NCBI GenBank assembly: GCA_904066235.2
Contig: CAJFCV020000001.1
Location: forward strand, 4,898,001-4,962,000
Reading direction: 5' to 3'
Length of the DNA stretch: 64,000 bases
From: Bursaphelenchus xylophilus
Lineage: Eukaryota; Nematoda; Chromadorea; Rhabditida; Aphelenchoididae
Shown here: positions 23,501 to 30,987 of the stretch, in pieces
Layout: every line of letters begins with the position of its first letter
Position numbering within the stretch: position 1 is the first letter of the stretch
Made by a program: the position numbers and the translations under genes
Notes under the pieces: generated by a model
What the model was told of the DNA's origin: nothing
What the model saw: the letters and a program-made list of their open reading frames with translations, nothing else
The model's database searches: none

Positions 23501-26020
23501 AGAAGGTTTTTCTGGGACTTTTTCAACCGATCTAGTCTTTTTTGTCGGAGTCGTCGCAACAACATTAACCTTTCTTTTTTGAGGGGTTGTTGGTGGCAAC
23601 AGCCTAATATCTTGAAAGGAAGGCCGACCTTGAGGTGGAATAATCGCAATCTTAGACTGTCGAGTAAGTCTTTCCGCCTGTGTGGCGCCGTAAAGCTGGA
23701 ACTGTCTTGACAATTGTCCTAACAGTAATTCTCTTAACTGACGTGAAGCAAGACCTAACGGTCTGACTTCTCCGTCGTTTTCCGAGCACATTAGGTACAA
23801 TAATGTATTATGGACAGTATGGAAGCCGCAGCTCACTCCATCATATTGTCGGTCAAATTTCTGACCAATTTCCTCAATGAATAAACAGTCTCTATTGAAG
23901 ACAGAGTTACAGACACTGTTTAGATACTGTCTGATAATTGGACTGGTCGAGCTCAAAAGTGGACGGCCGTTTATGTTGTACAGAGTATCAATCAAAAACG
24001 CTTTTACGACTCCTGTGTCCGAAACCTCGATTATCGCGACTCCGAAGTGGGTTCCATCGTACAGAGGAATAACCAACTTGGCCGGGAGCCGAGGCAATGG
24101 GTTAAAGATCACAAAAGATGGATCGAAAACACCGGTGGTCAAAAAATTTTGATATCCACGTGAACTGAGCAAGCCCAGATTGGCTCTAAAATGTGGGAGA
24201 TACTCCGCAATTCCAAACGTTAAGGCCACTGTGGACGCCATTTCATTAGGAGAGTTCTGAAGGTCTTCCAATCCCATCTGGAGCAAACAGAGATCTAGGT
24301 CGAAACCGAACGACCCTAACTGAAAATTACGATTGTATTGCGCTTCCATAAAAGATTCAGGCACAATATCGCTTAGCAATACATAAGACATGCCACCCCC
24401 CATAAAATTACCCACATTCAAATTTGCGAAGTATTTGAAGGGATCATAAGCTATGTCCATATTATGATTCAAAGGAGGATTTGTTTCAATCAAATCCTCA
24501 AATAAGAATGAATCCATACTTTGGTCGCCAACACTATTTCCAGAGCTATGGAGTATTTCTTGGGTTTGCGTTGTTTGTTTTAATTGTGACCGATGAGAAC
24601 GCGAAGCGAAACCCCGTTTCTTCCCACTATTTTTCGGCTTGCTGGTTGATGCTTCATCCTCAAGGAGACAGGAATCCATGCTCTGAGAAAGTACATCAAC
24701 TTGAAGGCGTTCTGAATCTGAGCCGCCATCTAAGCTGTCGACACAACCCAAGCCACTGACATTATTTTCAGAATTTTCAGCAATTTTTTCAGCTTGCTTT
24801 GTCTTTTTCACTTGTGATCGGTGAGACCGTGAAGCGAAACCCCGCTTTTTAGAACTTTTTCGAGGTTTGCGGCCTGGATTATCGACAGGATTACTTTGGG
24901 TCGGGGTTTTCCTGCTACCGCCACCATGGTGGTCAGGCATTTCAAGTGTCCCCGAAGAGTGATTTTGGTTGTCTAAAACCAATGAATTTAGCCAAATCAT
25001 GGCTAATTCATCAACAGAAGGTGGACTGCAGCCATGACGTTTCTCAAGGCCAAAGTCGTTTTTTTGATTTAGATGAACCTTTTCAGGTTCAGAGTCAGAA
25101 AAAATTCTAAGATTTTTAGTCCTAAAAAATTTTTTGGCAGAGGTTCCCTTAAGGGCTCCCCCATGGGAGCTGGGGAATCTCTGCCTGTACCCGCAGGCAG
25201 GTCTTTCATCCTGCCTATACCCGAAGGCAGGACTTACGGGCCGCCTGTACCCGCAGGCAGGACTTACGGGCCGCCTGTACCCGCAGGCAGGTCTTACAGC
25301 CAACCCAAACTTGGGTATATGCTCGGCATGAGCGTGGGGGCGGGCATGGAGCCGAGCCGGAACCCCGGATCTTCTGTGGGGGCGGGCATGGAGCCGAGCC
25401 GGAACCCCGGATCTTCTCTGGGGGCGGGCATGGAGCCGAGCCGGAACCCCGGATCTTCTATCTTCTCTTTCCATTGTTGTTTTCTGAAAAAAAATAACAA
25501 TTAGTATTATGAAAGAAAAATTCGCGAAAGACATCACAAAAAGTCGCGAAAAAATGCAAAGTTTTTCAGTCGTAAAAAAAAATTTGCCAGAGGTTCCCCT
25601 AAGGGCTCCCCCATGGGAGCTGGGGAATGGGTGCCTGTACCCGTAGGCAGGTCTTTCATCCAGCCTGTACCCGAAGGCAGGTCTTAGGGGCGGCCTGAAC
25701 CCGGAGGCAGGGCTTACATGCAGCCTGAACCCGAAGGCAGGTCTTATCGCTTGCCTGTACCCGAAGGCAGGTCTTACATTTTGCCGTAACCCGAAGGCCG
25801 GACTTACGGGCCGCCTGAACCCGAAGGCAGGTCTTATAACCAACCCAAAATTGGGTATATGCTCGGAATGAGCGAGGGGGCGGGCATGGAGCCGAGCCGG
25901 AACCCCGGATCTTCTTTCTTCTCTTCTTTCCATCGTAGATTTCTGAAAAAATTGAACAATTAGTATTATGAAAGAAAAATGCGCGAAAAATATTACAAAA
26001 AGTCGCGAAAAATGCTTCAA
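17519..26020 (-). CDS. Helitron Rep/helicase with Ulp1-like protease domain
   Basis: An uninterrupted 2,833-codon frame encodes a rolling-circle (Helitron) transposase. In order it has a repetitive leader (residues 1-330). Next is a Ulp1/C48-like cysteine protease domain with His658 (DGTHFGV), Asp678 (IDTLYN), Gln725 and Cys731 (QYDGVSCG). A possible second, degenerate copy of that fold lies at about 1040-1140. A zinc-binding CPHC motif starts at Cys1281 with a later CC pair. The Helitron-like segment with ITLTANSEWPDF is near 1747. The HUH motif HVH is at 1822-1824 and the paired tyrosines YVLKY are Tyr1962 and Tyr1966. The Pif1-type helicase has Walker A Lys2380 (GAGGTGKTT), Walker B Asp2454-Glu2455 and INRAQGQT near 2750. 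Possible starts are Met1, Met30 and Met183; the last two directly follow TTTTTTCAG acceptors. All key catalytic residues are present, so the element may be active. The protease assignment rests on motifs only. Confidence 0.9.
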   Translation of the reverse strand: MKHFSRLFVIFFAHFSFIILIVQFFQKSTMERREERRSGVPARLHARPLAHSEHIPNFGLVIRPAFGFRRPVSPAFGLRQNVRPAFGYRQAIRPAFGFRLHVSPASGFRPPLRPAFGYRLDERPAYGYRHPFPSSHGGALRGTSGKFFFTTEKLCIFSRLFVMSFANFSFIILIVIFFQKTTMEREDRRSGVPARLHARPQRRSGVPARLHARPHRRSGVPARLHARPHAHAEHIPKFGLAVRPACGYRRPVSPACGYRRPVSPAFGYRQDERPACGYRQRFPSSHGGALKGTSAKKFFRTKNLRIFSDSEPEKVHLNQKNDFGLEKRHGCSPPSVDELAMIWLNSLVLDNQNHSSGTLEMPDHHGGGSRKTPTQSNPVDNPGRKPRKSSKKRGFASRSHRSQVKKTKQAEKIAENSENNVSGLGCVDSLDGGSDSERLQVDVLSQSMDSCLLEDEASTSKPKNSGKKRGFASRSHRSQLKQTTQTQEILHSSGNSVGDQSMDSFLFEDLIETNPPLNHNMDIAYDPFKYFANLNVGNFMGGGMSYVLLSDIVPESFMEAQYNRNFQLGSFGFDLDLCLLQMGLEDLQNSPNEMASTVALTFGIAEYLPHFRANLGLLSSRGYQNFLTTGVFDPSFVIFNPLPRLPAKLVIPLYDGTHFGVAIIEVSDTGVVKAFLIDTLYNINGRPLLSSTSPIIRQYLNSVCNSVFNRDCLFIEEIGQKFDRQYDGVSCGFHTVHNTLLYLMCSENDGEVRPLGLASRQLRELLLGQLSRQFQLYGATQAERLTRQSKIAIIPPQGRPSFQDIRLLPPTTPQKRKVNVVATTPTKKTRSVEKVPEKPSVVQQGPVFAVPETPRKRRSVTKRQTDEENSSQIEASPKKPRASPRNKSAEAKLMKRFDSVNISLMIAKEEKALETPEVSEGYKLFAREKYSGKDYRYMVQLFKDAARVSTNTKTFEERLLGECEISQVQNDDDGFDTRLFTFPLAQIISQSARPLGLISPTWSLDTSADPADYCLVNIGTPENDEIQSNPAIFIPLIIVNRPSRKTKKILTSRRFVMAVMYRTRRSANVIMIDPARTGIKAQDFHEMFVRVYQNCFCPQTGADPRAEIFVTLNSCQYFWTDNGNFTANYMVCNAELYLQATQKYANGMPPNDVVFWPYGRAANYSIRILNSMFFSSATDNVYHQLCLDFENESKADCPPSPPRMAVAKTQPAPRPPTPPPFTPRTQTKGMVRRSQKDYVQKEELKRSKSSKKGRTTMHCQASHSSGYYYRHPYHVGLFYDCPHCQAWLLSGETSQECCKQGQVVMPDLRDMPEFQQNLVLGQGSFPGKPLPKEYYLCYRDESPRLNQMYAFGAQTVHQSDPPGRGAPVVNINGQTTYHVSNPEGISNTLLLGQLLRFAPDLTDDDVCDQLKKSKMYTNMSHKAAFDALTAFFYNYIRQYNDLAQMYYTIIERQQLLGLEGKPSENYLLKIVDAKDLSPELRQKLLPKDLHDRQINKPEVAEHAVVYLNDENGNVNLPPGMVVFSRGHQSAKYKAYMPELDAFLYPLLFIHGEPYFHRHLPLRDVGEHDILPEPRPGDDDEFLPFEVNVALNPLPAGLKENEDDINIEELEEAPDEDDLLPKKTKPKAKKCSLRMQVKYRLQRRPRDRGVHRIYNHYKLGGRWICQKALGIEEQLFDYYEKNVIPKRRVDAKYVRENFSELLKQKSKGYQLGKLTRMPPGHRYSRRYYQRQYSNCVAMAQTLGSPSFFITLTANSEWPDFLHLCGNKGVDPKNAYDILNRVFRQKVVELMRRIAPPQTGQQGWFGKSLGYYMSLEFQKRGNPHVHLLLWTEHKEMSAHVVDEFISARFPDPVADAEVHDKVLRYMIHDCKETDLCRDKNGKCTRRYPQEIVPETRIGPGYVAYQRLERGKDVTAPVHSGSKMVDSVQRVYNDRHVVPYNKTLLTWWDGHSNVEAVCTNGTPAYVLKYILKGNDHAIVQVISEFEALEAQKQKEKELEKERQAKLGEDHPFEENEIDPEKKNNTEKVYGIEINPKTKNVDIHEPQFYMGANYITPQEAHLRIFSFGPVFVSHIVEQIGIHMPGDSHVYAADGEPIENIAQRVSNLNPNVYSRLTAYFEYCAENAEETADLTYVELNRTYAYDYKTKTYRKYKKQMKKIVQLREVSVKNKELLALRSIILTVPCLKSFEECRTHEEQIFATFLEAAQARGLFHSDVLWRHALDQARGRTCKQFVFLFAQVLIEAGELIEDQLQLWNDYKIHMLMPPFHRPNMPDDEIRQRQERRALELLSYYLSNMGGKYESFNLPPLTGTYDPDVHGENEDLFIGEFDSTDRPAEPKKPKVSFGDDQQYAFDMITKALELAPQNKAIPHRQFFLHGAGGTGKTTLYNELIDYCQEQGIKHAATATTGVAANLIKTGQTLHNLIWAPINLDSDTLPTLKYEDQKAQRLRELGLLIIDESSQLNVDLYNYLQRLLRHVRKAGDIDRQLVIVYGGDYQQILPVCPDLSIGQEWTKSLISKASEMQYIILKQNHRTRADERSYRQFLSEIGSGTNFSSTLSLMSLRHKLHPEIHNHTSPQDMIEAVFPQSHLQLGLEDRPTAMAILAPRVQTVMNLNTEILDRFPGKEHVYVSVNTPNPEDVSNFDHTVIEAMQEQICKVNDGNMPPGELKLKVGVDVVLRKNLSVRTGFSNGTRMRVVALNNDLIECLKIDSNGNLGQTALIARSRFDYRPPKQSKAGIRFTRYQFPLQLAFAMSINRAQGQTLNVVGLYLDDPVFSHGQTYVALSRTRRAADIHIYSHVDTDEIDNVVYGPVTEFLRDLDKIYENQKSKYPQKPAGK
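25073..26020 (-). repeat. Duplicated leader and coding minisatellites of the intact Helitron
   Basis: This is a second copy of the leader described at 9303-10250. Minus-strand acceptor-plus-ATG pairs lie at ATG 25933 (residue 30) and ATG 25474 (residue 183). The duplicated pieces share a hydrophobic stretch (FSFIILIV) and the 11-residue (RPAFGYR-type) and 14-residue (RRSGVPARLHARP) peptide repeats. If the real transcript starts at the inner acceptor, the outer leader is untranslated. Confidence 0.7.
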
Positions 26021-28550
26021 ACTACACGTTCATGATCACGGATAATATAAAGTATCAACCCTCACCCTTTCCTAACAAAAAACACAAATTTAAAACAAAA
26101 GTTTATATTATCTTATAAATTTAGGTATAAAATTTTTTTAAAATCGAAAAAAATCATGAAAAAGTGGAAAAAACGGAAAGGAGAACGTCATGGATAATAT
26201 AATTTCCCCTGTTGAATCATAAAAAACCTTCTCAGAGCAAAAAAACCCCCAAATCCTGCCAAAAAATTAAATTATACATGATTTTAGGTAACAAAATTTA
26301 AAATAATTCGAAAAATCTTACAGAAAGACGCGAAAAAGGCTTCAAAATACACGTTAATGATCACGGATAGTATAAAGTATCAATCCTCACCCTTTCCGAA
26401 AAAAAAACACAAATTTAAAACAAAAATTTATATTATCTTTTGAATTTAGGTATAAATTTTTAAAAAATCGGAAAAAAATCCTGAAAAAGTAGAAAAAAGG
26501 GAAAGGAAAACGTCATGGATAATATAATCGGTCGCGTTAAACCATAAAAAACCTTTTCAGAACAAAAAAACCCAAATACTACCAAAAAATTATATTATAC
26601 ATGATTTTAGGTAACAAAATTTAAAATAATTCTCAAAATAAAAAAAACGGGGAAAACACGCAATATAAAGGCCGTACAACACGTAACTGAGGTAGATGCA
26701 GCTTTTAAAACTAAAACTTCGCACATTTTCGACAAAAAATTATATTATCCATGACGGAGGTGGAAAAAAATTCAAAAAAAATGTAAAAAAGCAACGAAAT
26801 CCACGAAAAAAGGGCGCAAACAGCTGGTACAGGCCATAATACACCTGAACGAAGCCTCAAAAACCAAAATCCCTCACAAATTTATCCCAAAATTATATTA
26901 TCCATGACCATCAGCTAAATAATTCAAAAAAATATCAAAAAAGGTCGAAAAAAACACGAATCCCGGAAAAAAAGGTGCGAACAGCTGCTCAATACCCTTA
27001 TACACCTGAACGAACACCCAAAAACCAAAATCCCTCACAAATTTATCCCAAAATTATATTATCCATGACCATCAGCTAAATAATTCAAAAAAATATCAAA
27101 AAAGGTCGAAAAAACACACGAATCCAGGAAAAAAAGGTAAGAACAGCTGCTCAATACCCTTATACACCTGAACGAAGCCTCAAAAACCAAAATCCCTCAC
27201 AAATTTATCCCAAAATTATATTATCCATGACCATCAGCTAAATAATTCAAAAAAATATCAACAAAGGTCGAAAAAACACACGAATCCAGGAAAAAAAGGT
27301 AAGAACAGCTGCTCAATACCCTTATACACCTGAACGAACACCCAAAAACCAAAATCCCTCACAAATTTACCCCAAAATTATATTATCCATGACACCCACC
27401 TAAAAAAATCAAAAAAGTTGTAAAAAAGCACGAAATCTAGGGAAAAAAGGCACAAATAGCTGCAGAAGAGCACAAAGCAGCTGAACAAAGGTCACAATAC
27501 CAAAACCCTGCATAAATTTACCAAAAAATTACATTATCCTTGGCGCAGATCTGAAAAATTCCCAAAAAAATCGAAAAAACTAAGAAATCCACGAAAAAAA
27601 ATCGAGAAAATGGTGAAAATCCATAAAAAAGTGAGGGGAACTGCTTCATCTTCCCAAAGCGCGCTGAAACTTGGCCATAAAGGTTCAAAATCCTAAAATC
27701 CGGCGTCAGAAGAAGATTTTTCAAAAAAAAGCCGGGCGCAGCTTGCCAAATAACTGCAGACTGCAGGCCAGTCTGTTTGAAGATAGCGCGGTTGTAAGAT
27801 ATGAAGATAGGGCAGTTTTTCATGCTGAACACAATGGCACTCGCAAGAAGGACAATTCTGATCGTATTTAGGCTCTTTGACCGAAGTTATATCAAAAACC
27901 GAAATTTATATTACACATGACAAAAAATTTGAGAAAAAAAAGTTTTCAATGGAAGAAAAGGCAAGAATCAAATAGAAAATAATGTAGAAGATTAAATTTG
28001 TGAATTTTAGAGACCATTCGGATCCGTTTTTATGCAATTTGAGCGAAGTTATATCAAAAATAAAATTTATATTGTACTTGACCTCGAAAATTGCGAAAAT
28101 TTGAGAAAAAAATGTTTTCAATGAAACAAAAGGCAGGAATCAAATAGAAAACATTGTAGTAGATTAAATTAGTGATTTTTTGAGACCATTCCGACCCATT
28201 TTTATGCGAATTGACCGAAGTTACAGCCGAAAAAAATTTACATTGTACTTGACCTCGAAAATTGCGAATAACTTTCGAACGGTCGATGATTGTCAATAGC
28301 AAGTTGCGTTCGGAAGGCTTGGAATTTCACGCAGAATAGGATGGAATCAAAAAATTTCCAAAAATCGAAAAAAAATTTCCTAACTTTCGACCGGTCGATA
28401 ATCGTGAATAGCAAGTAAGGTTCAGAAGTCGAAGAATTTTATGCTGAACACGATGCAAGCAAAAAATTTCAGAAAATCCGACGTACAAAGAAGTTACAGC
28501 CAAAACAAAATTATATTACACATGGTAATTGAGAGAAATTTTGACTTTCG
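26021..28550. repeat. AT-rich tandem-repeat block upstream of Helitron copy 2
   Basis: This is the same block as 10251-12780, shifted by 15,770. It has two roughly 326-bp repeats, then the 150-162 bp series marked by TTATATTATCCATGAC. The few differences I noticed are single-base changes in A runs, for example near 10796/26566 and 11200/26970. It may contain the promoter of the minus-strand Helitron gene, but no TATA-like site stands out from the AT-rich background. Confidence 0.8.
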
Positions 28551-28554
28551 CTGA

Positions 28555-29780
28555 TGTAAGTAGGGCTCCGGTCGGCTCCAGCCTTCGGCTGGAGCCTCCC
28601 GGAGCAGCCGGCGAGCTGGCTCGGCCTTCGGCCTCGCCAGCTCGCGATGACTTTTTATTCAAATAATCTTTTTCGCTTGTGTTCTTATTAAAATAGTCTT
28701 TTTCGCTTGTGAATAGTCTTTTTCGCTTATGTAAGCAGGGCTCCGGTCGGCTCCAGCCTTCGGCTGGAGCCTCCCGGAGCAGCAAGCGAGCTGGCTCGGC
28801 CTTCGGCCTCGCCAGCTCGCGATAAATTTTATAAAAATAGTCTTTTTCGCTTCTTTTTTTTTATTAAAACAGTATTTTTCGCTTATGTAAGCAGGGCTCC
28901 GGTCCTCCCGGAGCAGCAGGCGAGCTGGCTCGGCCTTCGGCCTCGCCAGCTCGCGATAAATTTTTATTAAAACGGTCTTTTTCGCTTGTGTTTTTATTTA
29001 AATAGTCTTTTTCGCTTCTTTTTTTTATTAAAACAGTATTTTTCGCTTATGTAAGCAGGGCTCCGGTCGGCTCCAGCCTTCGGCTGGAGCCTCCCGGAAG
29101 CGGCAAGCGAGCTGGCTCGGCCTTCGGCCTCGCCAGCTCGCGATAAATTTTATAAAAATAGTCTTTTTCGCTTCTTTTTTTTATTAAAACAGTATTTTTC
29201 GCTTATGTAAGCAGGGCTCCGGTCCTCCCGGAGCAGCAGGCGAGCTGGCTCGGCCTTCGGCCTCGCCAGCTCGCGATAAATTTTTATTAAAACGGTCTTT
29301 TTCGCTTGTGTTTTTATTTAAATAGTCTTTTTCGCTTATGTAAGCAGGGCTCCGGTCGGCTCCAGCCTTCGGCTGGAGCCTCCCGGAGCAGCAAGCGAGC
29401 TGGCTCGGCCTTCGGCCTCGCCAGCTCGCGATAAATTTTTATTAAAACGGTCTTTTTCGCTTGTGTTTTTATTTAAATAGTCTTTTTCGCTTCTTTTTTT
29501 TATTAAAACAGTATTTTTCGCTTATGTAAGCAGGGCTCCGGTCGGCTCCAGCCTTCGGCTGGAGCCTCCCGGAGCAGCAGGCGAGCTGGCTCGGCCTTCG
29601 GCCTCGCCAGCTCGCGATAAATTTTTATTAAAACGGTCTTTTTCGCTTGTGTTTTTATTTAAATAGTCTTTTTCGCTTATGTAAGCAGGGCTCCGGTCGG
29701 CTCCAGCCTTCGGCTGGAGCCTCCCGAAGCGGCAGGCGAGCTGGCTCGGCCTTCGGCCTCGCCAGCTCGCGATGAATTTT
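28555..29780. repeat. GC-hairpin minisatellite, second copy
   Basis: This copy matches 12785-14010 unit for unit, including the two units without the GGCTCCAGCC hairpin. Differences are small: homopolymer lengths in the T-rich linkers, an extra A near 29099, and a G-to-A change near 29727 that weakens a CCCGGAGC context. Confidence 0.85.
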
Positions 29781-30987
29781 TATTCAAGCGGCGAGTGATA
29801 CACGTTCCTAGGTCAACTCGTACACGCTGAATCCAATGGAACACATGAAATTCCGAAAAATTTGAATTCCGTGCCCTGAGGGCCGATTTGGTCGAAAAAT
29901 TGCGAAAAGTCGACCGTTGGCGGAAGACCTCGGAATTCAACGACGATCCCAGATTCTGAAAATAATGGAGAACATACTACAGTCTATTGCTAAGAACTAC
30001 ATGAGGCCCGATTTTTGAATTTCGACTTCAGTTTCGAGAAAAAAAAATTTTGATATTACACATGACATCTGATCCCCGGGAGAAAAATTTTCATCACGAA
30101 AGTAGAAAACGCGATGTAGCCGTGGTTGATGTGTGTTCAGATGTAATCGAACATGCTGAATCGAATGCCTTCAACAGAATTCCGAATTTCGGCCGTCCAA
30201 GTGCACTTTCGGCCGATTTTCCGGAAAAAATCGAAAAACCCGATGTTGCACTTTGATGGTTGGCGGAAAACGCCGGACTTCAGAAGCGATCACGGGACCT
30301 GAAAAAAATTCAGCGTGTAGCTGAATCGATTCCTAACAACTACATGGAGCCCGATTTTTGAATTTCGATCTAGTTTTCCCGGAAAAAATTCTGGAAAATT
30401 TGGACTTTTTTGGGAAATTTCAGAAAATCTCGAATAGCTAAAATACGAAATATGACACGGTAACGCAATACATGGTTCTAGGGCAACTTGGGCATGCAGA
30501 TTCAGAATCCGTTGTCAAAATCCAGAAATTCCGTCATCTTGACGGTGAAAAATGGAAATTTCGGGAAATCGCGAATAACTATCGACCGGTCGATTATTGT
30601 TGGGGGGTGTAACGGAGTAATGTCATTTTTTTGAGATGTAGATACGAATGGAATTTGAAAATTTTTGATTCCGTTCCGATTGGCGACAAAACGCACTTTT
30701 TTGCCTAAGGGCAAGATATGCAAATTTTGAAAATCCGCAAAGTTTCGGACCCCATCAAAGGTGAAATTGGGCCAGAAGCTAAGGAAAAGTGGAGAAATTC
30801 AAAAAGTTACAGCCAAAAGAAGTTCAAAAAATTTCATTTTCAAACGGCCGTAATTCCCGCCAAAATCGGCGGATGGGAAATTCTGAAAATTAAAAGTCAT
30901 AGAATTTCGTGTTCTACCGCTATGCAAAATTTCAGGACGATAAGTCAACGTCTTCGATTTTTTATATTTCTCACTTAGGTTTCTTTC
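29781..30987 (+). repeat. Satellite-derived sequence leading into the array
   Basis: This duplicates 14011-15217 with near identity, with the same diverged sub-monomers and no coding content. At 30988 it joins the homogenised array. The first array unit keeps the left flank TTTCTTTCGACAAG, whereas inner units have TATGTATCTTCGACAAG. The junction is therefore visible at base level. Confidence 0.7.
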
